Positions 8,656-17,687 of a stretch of DNA of 64,000 bases are shown in pieces. Made by a program: the position numbers and the translations under genes. Source of the stretch: Candidatus Aminicenantes bacterium UBA6072. Its GTDB lineage: Bacteria > Acidobacteriota > Aminicenantia > UBA2199. The notes below the pieces were generated by a model. It was not told the DNA's origin and did not search any database. It was given only the letters and a program-made list of their open reading frames with translations. The DNA lies in assembly GCA_002436105.1 (NCBI GenBank), contig DIXU01000020.1, positions 62,001 through 126,000 of the forward strand, in the 5' to 3' direction. How positions within the stretch are numbered: the stretch's first letter is position 1; every line of letters starts with the position of its first letter.

Positions 8656-8811
8656 TTACTCGTCACTCGTAACGGAGCTCCGGTTCTTTTTAAGCCTGCG
8701 CAGCATTTCCCTGATATCCCTGGCGCCGCGGAGGGCGACGTAGATGGTGATCGTGGAGTACCAGAGGAGGCAGGCGGCAGCGAGCAGCTTCCAGAAAAGA
8801 AGGCCGATCAT
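8656..8811 (-). CDS. 51-aa membrane protein, symporter small accessory subunit
   Basis: The ATG at 8811 overlaps the symporter stop as ATGA, so it is translationally coupled. It has one hydrophobic helix (LLFWKLLAAACLLWYSTITIY) followed by a basic tail (RRLKKNR). Small one-helix proteins coupled to SSS-family transporters are known, and location plus topology match that. The sequence gives no direct functional evidence. Confidence 0.7.
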   Translation of the reverse strand: MIGLLFWKLLAAACLLWYSTITIYVALRGARDIREMLRRLKKNRSSVTSDE

Positions 8812-10322
8812 TTCGTCTTCTCCAGGCTGGGCTTCCTGAGCAGGGAGCCGATGATCATGGCGGCGGCTGCCAGCCCATACGCGGCGATCCCCGAGTGGTA
8901 GGGGCCGATGTTCCCGCGTACCCAAGCCGACGTGGCCGGTACCTGCTCCAGCACCAGGTAAATGACGGGTACGGCCGCCCCGCAGGCGATGGCCGCCGCA
9001 GCGCCCAGCGAATTGGCGCGCGGCCAGTAGCAGCAGGCCACCAGCAGCACCGACATGCTCGAGAGGTAGATCGTGCCGGTGACTCCCAGGTAGGTCCACA
9101 GGTCGCCTTTCAGCGGATACCACAGGCCGTAGACCAAAAGAAAGAGGCCGATGGCGGCCACGATCAGGCGGTTCAAGCGCAGGCCGCGGCGCTCCGACCA
9201 GTTCTTCCTGCGCCAGGGTGCCAGGATGTCATTGTAGATCACGCTGGCCCAGGTCAGCATGTAGGAGGAATCGGTGGACATGTCGGCGGCCAGCATCGCC
9301 GCCACCAGCAGCCCCATCAGCCCGACCGGCAGGAAGGCACCGAGGAAGCGCGGCATGGCCTGCAGGCTGTCGGCGGCCGGCCCCAGCATGGCCAGGGCGG
9401 CGATGCCCCAGATGCCGGGAATGAGGAAACGGGCCACGAAGAAGAAACTGGTGCGCGTGTAGACCTTCTGCCCCGTCCTGGCGTCGCGGGCCGCCAGCAC
9501 GCGCTGGATGACCGCCATCCAGGTCAGCACCGCGGCCAGGTTGAGCAGCGCGTTAAAGAGCACGTAGGCCCATCCCATCTGCGGATGGCTGAAGGGGTTG
9601 AAGCCGCCGCTGCCGTGCGCGGCCTGGACGGCCTGCGCCAGCCGCCCCCAGCCGACCTTGAGCAGCACGAGCACCGTCACCGCCAGCATGCCGGCGCTCA
9701 TGACGATGAACTGCAGATAGTCGGTGACCAGCACCGAGAGCATGCCGCCCAGGACGGTGTAGGCGGCCACCATCAGCAGCAGCGCCGTCATGGCCAGTTC
9801 CAGCGTGTGGGCCTGCATCCAGGCGGCCAGGCCCGACGCGCCGGGCGCCGCCTGCAGGGAGACCCCGGTCACCTGCACCAGGAACTCACCGCCGGTGCGC
9901 AGGAACATGCCCATGTTGAGCAGGCCACCCAGGACGATCACCACGCCGGCGGCGCGGCGCACGCGCGGGCCGAAGCGGCGCTCGAACAGCTCGGGCAGGG
10001 TCATGACGCCGCTCTGGCGCAGTGGCTTGATGCAGAAGCCGGTGAGGCCGACCGCCAGCATGGCCAGGGCGTAGAGGATGCCCGGGGTGGCCCCGGCGAA
10101 CCCGTAGCGGAAGCCGTTCTCGGCCGAGTACATGCAGGTGACGATGCCGAACTCGGTGGCCGCCAGCGAGGCCACCCCCAGGTAGACGTTCATCTCGCGG
10201 CCGGCGACCAGGAAGTCCTCGACGCGGCCGACGTACTTGCGCATCATCAGACCTGCCGCCATGGTGGCCAGGAGGTAGATTCCGACGATGCTGCCGTCGA
10301 CAGCCCAGTTGAAGTGAACCAT
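8808..10322 (-). CDS. sodium/solute symporter (SSS family)
   Basis: 504 aa with about 13 hydrophobic helices. SSS features include the first-helix pattern AGLMMRKYVGRVEDFLVAGR, the sodium-site region SLAATEFG, and DMSTDSSYML late in the protein (the conserved D-S-S/T sodium-site segment). ATG 10322 is preferred over longer frames because a promoter lies immediately before it. It is divergent from a GH9-GH20 pair, suggesting uptake of a sugar they release; that is inference. Confidence 0.9.
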   Translation of the reverse strand: MVHFNWAVDGSIVGIYLLATMAAGLMMRKYVGRVEDFLVAGREMNVYLGVASLAATEFGIVTCMYSAENGFRYGFAGATPGILYALAMLAVGLTGFCIKPLRQSGVMTLPELFERRFGPRVRRAAGVVIVLGGLLNMGMFLRTGGEFLVQVTGVSLQAAPGASGLAAWMQAHTLELAMTALLLMVAAYTVLGGMLSVLVTDYLQFIVMSAGMLAVTVLVLLKVGWGRLAQAVQAAHGSGGFNPFSHPQMGWAYVLFNALLNLAAVLTWMAVIQRVLAARDARTGQKVYTRTSFFFVARFLIPGIWGIAALAMLGPAADSLQAMPRFLGAFLPVGLMGLLVAAMLAADMSTDSSYMLTWASVIYNDILAPWRRKNWSERRGLRLNRLIVAAIGLFLLVYGLWYPLKGDLWTYLGVTGTIYLSSMSVLLVACCYWPRANSLGAAAAIACGAAVPVIYLVLEQVPATSAWVRGNIGPYHSGIAAYGLAAAAMIIGSLLRKPSLEKTK

Positions 10323-10328
10323 GGCGGC

Positions 10329-10357
10329 ATTGTACCTGCCGGGCAATAAAATGAAAA
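10329..10357 (-). promoter_or_regulatory. promoter of the symporter gene, leaderless arrangement
   Basis: TTTTCA, 17-bp spacer, TACAAT (plus-strand 10329-10334), then GCCGCC and the ATG at 10322. No Shine-Dalgarno sequence. Confidence 0.6.
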
Positions 10358-10424
10358 GGATCCTGTCTGCTCCGTCCGACCGGTCGGAGGGGAATTCAAC
10401 GCTCGATTGAACTGCTGCTCCTGT

Positions 10425-10432
10425 GCTACAAT
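10425..10432 (+). promoter_or_regulatory. extended -10 element of the GH9-GH20 operon
   Basis: TG-C-TACAAT, with the hexamer at 10427-10432, 13 nt before ATG 10446. It faces the symporter promoter across about 70 bp. Confidence 0.5.
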
Positions 10433-10445
10433 GTCCCGGCGGTGG

Positions 10446-12230
10446 ATGATGAAGAAGTTCGCGTTTTGGGGCACCCTTCTGGCGCTCGCGGCTGCGCTGC
10501 CGGCTGGCGGCGGGGCGCGGATTCTGGTCAATCACCTGGGCTACGAGTGCCGCCTGGCAAAGAAAGCCGTGATCGCCGCGCCCGAGTCGCCCCCCTTGCC
10601 GCGCTTCACACTAATCGATGGGCGCGGCAAAACGGTCCTGGAAGGGAAAATGGTCCACGCCGGAGCCGTGCCGGGCTGGAAAGGGCGCCATTTCTGGGTC
10701 GCCGACTTCAGCCGTTGGCAGGTCCCCGGGCGCTTCCGCCTCGTCGTGTCCGGTCCGGGTATTGCCGCCGTCTCCGAGCCTTTCGAGATCCGGGACGGGC
10801 TGCTGGCCGACTCCTGCCTTTCCGACATCCTCTTTTATTTCAAGGGCCAGCGATGCTCGGGCGAGTATGACTCCTTCGACCGCCATGTCCCCTTTTTCGG
10901 CGGCCGTCCGGGGACGGTCGATGTCCATGGCGGCTGGTTTGACGCTTCCGGCGACGACAGCAAGTACCTGACCCACCTGAGTTATGCCGCCTACATGAAC
11001 CCGCAGCAGCAGCCGCAGGTGGTCTGGAACCTGCTGGCCGCCGCCGACCTGATGCGCGGTGCCATGCGCGAACGCCCGCGCAGCCTGATCCGGCGCGTCG
11101 AGGACGAGGCGCGGCACGGGGCCGATTTTCTCGTGCGCATGCAGGATCCCGCGGGATACTTCTATACCACGGTGCACGACATCTGGACCCACGAGCCCGG
11201 GGACCGCACCATCTGCTCGTTCCGCCTGCAGACCGGCGAGCGCGACGACAAGTACAGGGCAGGCTGGCGCATGGGCGCCGGCTCGGCCATCGCCGCCCTG
11301 GCCCGGGCTTCTGTCCTGGGCGGGGGCGGGGATTTCCCGGCCGCCGCTTACCTGGCGACGGCGAAAAAGGGCTTCCGCCACCTGCAAAAGTACAACCGCG
11401 AGTATCTCGAGGATGGCCGGGAGAACATCATTGATGACTATTGCGCCCTGCTGGCGGCGTGCGAACTGTTCAAGGCAACGGGGGAGGCGGAATTCCTGCC
11501 GGAGGCGCGCTCCCGGGCGGCGTCATTGTGCGCGCGCCTGGCCAAGGACGAAAAGTACCAGGGCTGGTGGCGCGCTGACGACAAGGGCGAGCGGCCGTTC
11601 TGGCACGCGGTCGAGGCCGGGCTGCCCGTGGTGGCGCTGCTCCGCTATCTGGAGGTCGAGCCTGACGCGGCTCGCGGCGCGGCGGTCCTCGATACCGTCG
11701 CTGTTTCCCTGAAGTTCGAGCTGGGGATCACCCACGAGGTGGCCAACCCGTTCGGCCTGGCCCGGCAGTACGTGCAGGGCACGAAAAGCCCGCGACGCGC
11801 CGCCTTCTTCATGCCCCACGACAACGAGAGCGGGTATTGGTGGCAGGGGGAGAACGCCCGCCTGGCTTCGCTGGCCGCCGCGGCGCTGCTGTCCGCCCGG
11901 CATTTTCCCGAACCGGTGGGCGAAGCCCTGCGCCGCTATGCCGTCGACCAGATCGACTGGGTCATGGGGCTGAATCCATTCGACGCCTGCATGCTGCAGG
12001 GTCGGGGGCGTAACAGCCCCGACTACCTTCCCGGCTTCCCCAACGCCCCGGGCGGCATCTGCAACGGCATCACCTCCGGCATGGAGGATGCGGATGACAT
12101 CGCCTTCCTGCCTCCGCCCTGGGCCGCCGACCCCAGCCACAACTGGCGCTGGTCGGAGCAGTGGCTGCCCCACGGTGCCTGGATGTTCCTGGCGCTGGCG
12201 GCCTTGGATGGCGTACTGCCGGCCGAATGA
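10446..12230 (+). CDS. secreted glycoside hydrolase family 9 enzyme with N-terminal Ig-like domain
   Basis: 594 aa. MMKKF followed by a hydrophobic core ending near LPAGGG is a signal peptide. Residues about 25-125 form a CelD-N type Ig-like domain (ILVNHLGYE). The GH9 catalytic domain shows GGWFDASGDDSKYL (aspartates of the nucleophile-water site) and, near the C-terminus, RWSEQWLPHGAW with the probable catalytic acid Glu. Family 9 includes endoglucanases and exo-glucosaminidases. Co-operonic with a GH20 hexosaminidase 10 bp downstream, so cleavage of glucosamine- or chitin-type oligosaccharides is likely. Confidence 0.88.
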   Translation: MMKKFAFWGTLLALAAALPAGGGARILVNHLGYECRLAKKAVIAAPESPPLPRFTLIDGRGKTVLEGKMVHAGAVPGWKGRHFWVADFSRWQVPGRFRLVVSGPGIAAVSEPFEIRDGLLADSCLSDILFYFKGQRCSGEYDSFDRHVPFFGGRPGTVDVHGGWFDASGDDSKYLTHLSYAAYMNPQQQPQVVWNLLAAADLMRGAMRERPRSLIRRVEDEARHGADFLVRMQDPAGYFYTTVHDIWTHEPGDRTICSFRLQTGERDDKYRAGWRMGAGSAIAALARASVLGGGGDFPAAAYLATAKKGFRHLQKYNREYLEDGRENIIDDYCALLAACELFKATGEAEFLPEARSRAASLCARLAKDEKYQGWWRADDKGERPFWHAVEAGLPVVALLRYLEVEPDAARGAAVLDTVAVSLKFELGITHEVANPFGLARQYVQGTKSPRRAAFFMPHDNESGYWWQGENARLASLAAAALLSARHFPEPVGEALRRYAVDQIDWVMGLNPFDACMLQGRGRNSPDYLPGFPNAPGGICNGITSGMEDADDIAFLPPPWAADPSHNWRWSEQWLPHGAWMFLALAALDGVLPAE

Positions 12231-12240
12231 GGAGATAAGG

Positions 12241-14565
12241 ATGAAGCGGATGGTTGCGTTGGGCCTGCTGGTCGTGGCGCTGGCCGGCTGCCGAGCCCGT
12301 CTGGAGCCCCCCTGGCCGTATCCGTCTGAGCTGGAGGTCGCGATCATTCCCCAGCCGCTGCAGGTCGCGGTTCATGGCGGCCGCTGCCCGATCGATTCCG
12401 GCGTTCCGCTCATCACCGACGCTGCGGATGCCGGCGAGGCCGAACAACGGCAAGCAGCCCGGCTGCTGCGCGATTTCGGCGAGCATCTGGTTTCGCTGGG
12501 CTGGGCCGGATCGCCGGCGCCGGGGCCGCTCATCGGGGAACCGATCCGCACCCGGCCGGCGGTGCGGTTCGCCCTCGATCCCGCTGCAAAGGATAGGCTT
12601 GGCGATGATGGCTATTCCCTGAGGATCACGCCGTTCGAGGTATACCTTCAGGCCGCCCGCCCCGCCGGGCTGTTTTACGGCGCCCAGACCCTGCGCCAGC
12701 TGCTCATGACGAATTCTGCGCCGCCGGCCGGGCCGCCGCTGTCGCTTCCCTGCCTGGAGATCATCGACAAGCCCCGCTACTCATGGCGAGGCTTCATGCT
12801 CGACTGCTGCCGCCATTTTTTCCCCAAGGAATTCATCAAGAAATGCCTCGATGAGATGGCGCTCTTCAAGCTGAACCGTTTCCACTGGCACCTGACCGAG
12901 GATCAGGCCTGGCGCCTCGAGATCAGGAAGTACCCCGAGCTTGCGCTCGAGGGGGGAACTCCCAGCGGCGGCTTTTACAGCCGGGAGGACGCGCGCGAAA
13001 TTGTGGCCTACGCCGCCGAGCGCTTCATCACCGTGGTTCCCGAGATCGAGATGCCGGGCCACGCCACCGCCGCCCTGACCGTCTTTCCGCGCCTTTCCTG
13101 CACCGGCGGCCCCTTTGCCCGCATGCCCCAGTGGGGGGTGTTCGAGGACGTCTACTGCGCCGGCAGCGAGGAAACCTTCGATTTCCTGGGGGACGTACTG
13201 GATGAAGTCAGCGAACTCTTTCCCGGTCCCTGGATCCACGTCGGCGGCGACGAGTGCCCCAAGTCGCGCTGGAAAGCCTGCCCGAAATGCCAGGCCCGCA
13301 TCGCGGCTGAAGGGTTGAAGGACGAGACGGAGCTGCAGAGCTGGTTCATCCGCCGCATGGAGGCGCATCTCAGGGCCCGCGGCAAGCGCCTCATCGGCTG
13401 GGACGAGATCCTCGAGGGCGGGCTGGCGCAAGAGGCGACGGTCATGTCGTGGCGCGGTATGGAGGGGGGCATCACGGCGGCGCGCCAGGGTCATGACGTG
13501 GTCATGGCGCCCACTTCATATGTCTATCTTGACTACTACCAGGGCGACCCGCGTTTCGAACCGCCGGCCATCGGCGGTTTCCTGCCGCTGGACAAAGTAT
13601 ATGCTTTTGAGCCGACCCCCGCCGAGCTTTCCGCCGAGGATGCCGGGCATATACTCGGCGGCCAGGCCAACCTCTGGACCGAGTACGTCGCCACCCCCGA
13701 GCACGCCGCCTATATGATGTGGCCGCGCCTCTGCGCCCTGGCCGAGGCGGTGTGGAGCGTTCCCGACCGGCGCAACTGGGAATCGTTCCTGTTCCGCCTG
13801 GACCGCCTGCGACCGGGTCTGCGATCCGCGGGATTGGCCCTGGCCGACACGGCCTGGCAGCCGGGCATCTCGGCAACGGCGCTGCCGGAAACGAAGGCGT
13901 GGCGGATCGAGATGTCCGGCGGGCTCCCGGCGGCAACGATCCGCTTCACGCGGGACGGTTCCCTTCCCGGACATCGCTCCCGGCTCTACAAGGGACCTTT
14001 CGAGTGCCTGGACGAGGGGAGCGTCCTGGCGGCGCTGTTTCACGGCCGGGAGCGATTGGGACCGGCCGTGGGACTGGAACTGGCGAAGCACTTGGCGGTA
14101 TTCGCGTCGGTGCGGTTGCGCGCCTCCGGGAACCTGCGGCCGGAGAATGGCGGTGAGGCACTGTTGCTCGACGGCCTTGGCGGCTCGCTGTTCAACAAGG
14201 ACGGAGCCTGGCTGGGGGTGGAGGGTGGCGACCTGGAGGCGACCATCGATCTGGGGGCCATGCGCACGGTCAGGAGGGTAATGGCCCGCTTTCTGGAGAA
14301 GCCGGCGTCCTGGATCTTCCTGCCGGCGGCGGTCCGGGCCTGCGTTTCGACCGACGGCCGGGAATGGACAGCGGCCGCCTCGCTGGAGTGGCCCCGGACG
14401 GATGACTTCGCCGTGCTGGGCAGCCGCGACGCCGACCTGCGCCTCACGTCGCGTCGGGCCCGCTACGTGCGCCTGACGGTTCGTGGCATCGGGGACTGCC
14501 CCGCCGGCCATGCCGGCGCCGGCAGGAGCGCCTGGTTCTTCATCGATGAAATCATCGTTCAGTGA
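12241..14565 (+). CDS. lipoprotein beta-N-acetylhexosaminidase (GH20)
   Basis: 774 aa. Start ATG 12241 follows GAGGAGATAAGG. Signal and lipobox LVVALAGC. A GH20b-type N-terminal domain (IIPQPLQV) leads to the catalytic barrel: NRFHWHLTEDQAWRLEI and the Asp-Glu pair in WIHVGGDECPKSRW. The Glu is the acid and the Asp orients the substrate acetamido group. The C-terminal 200 residues contain a chitobiase-C-like strand set and a discoidin-like segment (RYVRLTVRGIGDC). Acts after GH9 on N-acetylhexosaminides in the periplasm or at the surface. Confidence 0.93.
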   Translation: MKRMVALGLLVVALAGCRARLEPPWPYPSELEVAIIPQPLQVAVHGGRCPIDSGVPLITDAADAGEAEQRQAARLLRDFGEHLVSLGWAGSPAPGPLIGEPIRTRPAVRFALDPAAKDRLGDDGYSLRITPFEVYLQAARPAGLFYGAQTLRQLLMTNSAPPAGPPLSLPCLEIIDKPRYSWRGFMLDCCRHFFPKEFIKKCLDEMALFKLNRFHWHLTEDQAWRLEIRKYPELALEGGTPSGGFYSREDAREIVAYAAERFITVVPEIEMPGHATAALTVFPRLSCTGGPFARMPQWGVFEDVYCAGSEETFDFLGDVLDEVSELFPGPWIHVGGDECPKSRWKACPKCQARIAAEGLKDETELQSWFIRRMEAHLRARGKRLIGWDEILEGGLAQEATVMSWRGMEGGITAARQGHDVVMAPTSYVYLDYYQGDPRFEPPAIGGFLPLDKVYAFEPTPAELSAEDAGHILGGQANLWTEYVATPEHAAYMMWPRLCALAEAVWSVPDRRNWESFLFRLDRLRPGLRSAGLALADTAWQPGISATALPETKAWRIEMSGGLPAATIRFTRDGSLPGHRSRLYKGPFECLDEGSVLAALFHGRERLGPAVGLELAKHLAVFASVRLRASGNLRPENGGEALLLDGLGGSLFNKDGAWLGVEGGDLEATIDLGAMRTVRRVMARFLEKPASWIFLPAAVRACVSTDGREWTAAASLEWPRTDDFAVLGSRDADLRLTSRRARYVRLTVRGIGDCPAGHAGAGRSAWFFIDEIIVQ

Positions 14566-14590
14566 GATCTGACGCCAAACAGCGCGTGCT

Positions 14591-14609
14591 GAGGCGGCCC
14601 GGCCGCCTC
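14591..14609. terminator. perfect palindrome between convergent genes, possible bidirectional terminator
   Basis: A 9-bp stem GAGGCGGCC/GGCCGCCTC around a single C. It lies between GH20 (stop 14565) and the radical SAM gene (stop 14611). No T-run follows on either side, so intrinsic termination is only possible. Confidence 0.4.
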
Positions 14610-14610
14610 T

Positions 14611-15777
14611 CTAGAAGAAGCTGGGCACGAAATCGGTGATCCTCTCCTTTTCGATCCTTCCCAGGAAGGGGCCGGTGCAGCGCAGGTCGCGCCGTCCGTA
14701 GGAGCCGAGGGACATGCGGTTGCCGGCCCGGCAACCGCCCCCGCAGACCGAGAGGTAGACGCAGGGGGCGCACTCGGCCGGCGGCGTCTTGAAGGCGACG
14801 TAATTCGGGTGGCGGTAGCGGCGGCGGTAGATCTCCCAGATGTCCGCATCGTGGATGTTCCCCAGCGGCAGGTCGTTTACGAACGGGCAGGGCTGGACGC
14901 TGCCGTCGGCCTTCACGGTCAGGACGAAGTTGCCGCCGGAGCAGGCGTTGCCGGTCAGCATATAGAAGTGGCGGACGAAGTCCATGTGCCCGGGATTCTT
15001 CTCCGCCAGCGCCCAGTGCTTGATGCGCCGCCATTCCTCGCTGTCCATGAGCAAGGGGTCGTCGGGGCGCTGCGGCACGTACTGGTAGAAGATGGGACGG
15101 CAGCCCAGTTCCGAGCGCACGTAGCGGTCGATGGCGGCCACGTCGCCGCAGTTTCCGGCGTGGACGGCGGTGAATGAGTACACGGCGATGCCGGCCTCGC
15201 GCAGGCGCGCCATGCCCGCCGCCGCCGCGGCGAAGGAGCCCTGGCGGCCGGCCAGGTCGTCATGGGTTTCCGGGTGCCGGGACATGAGCGAGACGATGGC
15301 GGCGTCCAGGCCCGCCTTTTTCAGCTCGCGGGCCAGCCCGGGCCCGGCGCGGGTGGCGGTGGTATACAGCGAGACGAAGGGCGCGCGGCACTCCCTTTTT
15401 GCCAAGGCGATGATGTCGCAGATATCCCCGCGCAGCAGCGGTTCGCCGCCGAGTATCTCCATCCGCACGCCCTTGTCGCGCAGGCGGGCGAAGAGGGTTC
15501 GGATGGCCTGCCAGTTCAACTCGGCGTCGCGGTCGCGGATGTAGCACATGCGGCATGCCTGGTCGCAGCGGCTGTTCACCTCGACCTTGAGCGAATAGAG
15601 GAAGGCGCCGATCAGCCTGCGCGCGACGCGGGCGAACAGCCGGTCAAGGTCCGTTCGCTTCGCCAGGCCGGCGAAGCCGGACAGGATGCGCCGCTGCCCG
15701 CGCGCAAGCCAGCGGTTGCTGATGCCGGGAAAGCGGTTGACCAGCCCCGCCCTGACGATCTGCCTGCCGTAGTCCAA
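14611..15777 (-). CDS. radical SAM/SPASM-domain protein
   Basis: 388 aa. The radical SAM site is CDQACRMC, followed by the SAM-binding ILGGEPLLR. The C-terminal SPASM/twitch region carries CPFVNDLPLGNI and CAPCVYLSVCGGGC. No ATG fits; TTG 15777 is chosen because GAGGA lies 7 nt upstream and overlaps the preceding stop, giving coupled translation. SPASM proteins modify peptides, proteins or sugars. Here the partner gene is a membrane methyltransferase-acyltransferase fusion, so a lipid or envelope substrate is conceivable. Substrate unknown. Confidence 0.85.
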   Translation of the reverse strand: MDYGRQIVRAGLVNRFPGISNRWLARGQRRILSGFAGLAKRTDLDRLFARVARRLIGAFLYSLKVEVNSRCDQACRMCYIRDRDAELNWQAIRTLFARLRDKGVRMEILGGEPLLRGDICDIIALAKRECRAPFVSLYTTATRAGPGLARELKKAGLDAAIVSLMSRHPETHDDLAGRQGSFAAAAAGMARLREAGIAVYSFTAVHAGNCGDVAAIDRYVRSELGCRPIFYQYVPQRPDDPLLMDSEEWRRIKHWALAEKNPGHMDFVRHFYMLTGNACSGGNFVLTVKADGSVQPCPFVNDLPLGNIHDADIWEIYRRRYRHPNYVAFKTPPAECAPCVYLSVCGGGCRAGNRMSLGSYGRRDLRCTGPFLGRIEKERITDFVPSFF

Positions 15778-15787
15778 GGAACGTTCC

Positions 15788-17392
15788 TCAGCGCAGGATC
15801 GGCGGCGCGCCGAACCGTTTTTCCGCCATGGCCGCGATGAAATCCTGCCATTTTCTCGCGGATTCCCGGTGGAACACGGCCTGGAAAAGGTCCTGGCCGT
15901 CATAGACCTGCAAGCGGTCCGCTTTTTCGATCGTGGCGGCACGGACCTGCCGCAGCGGGATCGACCGAGCCGGGACATCGGTGTGCCCATCGGGCTCGAG
16001 CACGATCCGGTCCTGGTGCAGCACCAGGCGCCCGTGAAAAAGCCCGGCCAGGGCGGATCCCCTGGCGATCGAGATGTCGGCTGCCTTCGACGCGATGGCG
16101 TCCGTCTCGAGATCGCGCCGGTCCACGCGGATCTGCTGGTAAAAATCGTCGATGGAGAGCGGGCGGCCGTCGGCATCCCTGACGGCATAGCGGCCATCGA
16201 GCGCGTAGCGGCTGCCGCAGGCGGCGCATTGAAAATCGTTGCCCTGCGCCTCCAGCCGGTCGAAGGCCCGGCAGGATGGACAGCGGTAGAGGATGAGCCC
16301 GATATCCCGCGCCAGGCCTCCCCGGCGGCAGGCGAGGCCGCTGTCGTCGGGGCGGATGGCCGCGGCCACGGCGGCCAGGATTTCCCGCTCGTCCTGGCCG
16401 GCGCGGAAGCGCAACAGGGGCTTGAACTCCACCCGCACCGGGCAGCGGCGCAGGCGCCGGCCCCAGCGCGGCCACAGGAAATAGTTGCCGGAGACGGCGA
16501 CAGGGAACACCGGTACTTCAGGGTAGCGGAGGAAGAGCCGCGCCACCGGGGCCTTGAGCTCGAGCAGCGCCCCGGTGAATGAGCGCTCGCCCTCGGGGAA
16601 GATCCCGATCACGCCGCCCTGGCGCAGCGTCGAACGGATCTTCTGCATCGCCCCCAGGTCGGAGGTGTACCTTTTCTTGGCGATGCAGCCGAACAGCACG
16701 GTGAAGACGAAAGCGGAGAGCGGGCGGCGGAACACCTCGAAGGTGGCGACATAGTGCAGCCGGTAGGGGAGGCAGTATTCGATGATGAACGGGTCAAGGT
16801 AACTGCGGTGGCTGGAGACAATGAAGAACGGCGCTTGCTGCGGCAGGTTCTCGGGATGAATGACTCGGATTGGGAACCAGCAGCAGGCCAGCACCCCGAA
16901 GGCGAGCTTGCGCCAGTGATGCAGGCCGGGCAGAACCAGGCGCGCCTGCTCCTGGTAGGCACGATAATCGGGGCCGAAGCGCCGGGCGAGAAAGGCTTCC
17001 TCGACGCGGATGTAAAGCAGCTCCAGGGTGATGAAGGCCGGCATGACGGCCAGGATCATGGAGGGCGAGCCCCAGACCATGCCCGCGCCGTAGAGCAGGG
17101 CGGTGAAGAACAGGTAGATCGGATGGCGCCAGACCGAGTAGACGCCGCCGCGGACGATACTGCCGGCCGGGAAAGCCGAAACCGGCAGGTTGCCCGTCGA
17201 TTTCGTGTATTGGACGACGGCCAGCATGAGCAGGGGCAAGGATATCATGAGCAGCACTAGGCCGGCAGGCCGCAGGACGGACAACAGGGGCCAGCCGAAA
17301 GCGGCATCCAGGAAACGGGAGGAAGCGAAAAGCCCCAGCGGCAGAAGCAACCAGAAGAACAGGATATAGATCAGGATGACCAGTGCTTTCAT
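15788..17392 (-). CDS. fusion: ICMT/PEMT-like membrane methyltransferase, PlsC acyltransferase, zinc ribbon, PH-like tail
   Basis: 534 aa. Residues 1-170 have five or so helices and the methyltransferase signature SVWRHPIYLFFTALLYGAG then EEAFLARRFGPDYRAYQEQ. Residues 190-390 are a PlsC/LPLAT domain with the HxxxxD motif (HRSYLD) and FPEGERSFTG. Around residues 410-450, CPSC and CAAC form a zinc ribbon. The last 90 residues look like a small beta-rich PH/GRAM-type domain. It likely acylates and/or methylates a lipid in the inner membrane. Start ATG 17392 has AGGGAGAAGG upstream. The domain combination is unusual. Confidence 0.82.
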   Translation of the reverse strand: MKALVILIYILFFWLLLPLGLFASSRFLDAAFGWPLLSVLRPAGLVLLMISLPLLMLAVVQYTKSTGNLPVSAFPAGSIVRGGVYSVWRHPIYLFFTALLYGAGMVWGSPSMILAVMPAFITLELLYIRVEEAFLARRFGPDYRAYQEQARLVLPGLHHWRKLAFGVLACCWFPIRVIHPENLPQQAPFFIVSSHRSYLDPFIIEYCLPYRLHYVATFEVFRRPLSAFVFTVLFGCIAKKRYTSDLGAMQKIRSTLRQGGVIGIFPEGERSFTGALLELKAPVARLFLRYPEVPVFPVAVSGNYFLWPRWGRRLRRCPVRVEFKPLLRFRAGQDEREILAAVAAAIRPDDSGLACRRGGLARDIGLILYRCPSCRAFDRLEAQGNDFQCAACGSRYALDGRYAVRDADGRPLSIDDFYQQIRVDRRDLETDAIASKAADISIARGSALAGLFHGRLVLHQDRIVLEPDGHTDVPARSIPLRQVRAATIEKADRLQVYDGQDLFQAVFHRESARKWQDFIAAMAEKRFGAPPILR

Positions 17393-17547
17393 GACACTAT
17401 TCCTTCTCCCTAACTGTAACACCCATTCTAATAGAAAGAGACAGCGGATACAATCGCAGCGTGAACCGTCGCCCCGGGGCCCGGAGCGGGTGCAAAGAAG
17501 GCCGCTTCCCGAAGAAAGGCGCCGGGGCTGATACGGGGTCTGCCGGG

Positions 17548-17576
17548 TGGACATGCCCGGGACGTTGCTGTATAAT
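17548..17576 (+). promoter_or_regulatory. sigma70-type promoter of the RND efflux operon
   Basis: TGGACA (17548-17553), 17-bp spacer, TATAAT (17571-17576). The ATG of the TolC gene is 112 bp downstream, leaving a leader of about 105 nt. The rest of 17393-17547 shows no gene. Confidence 0.7.
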
Positions 17577-17687
17577 AGGGCCGCTTGATCGGAACTCTTG
17601 GTTACCCAAGTCTTCCTTTTTTTTTCCCCAAGAATAATGATCACAAGGAGCGGCAATTTGCGTCTGCAACGCAGAAGCGAAGGCAAC

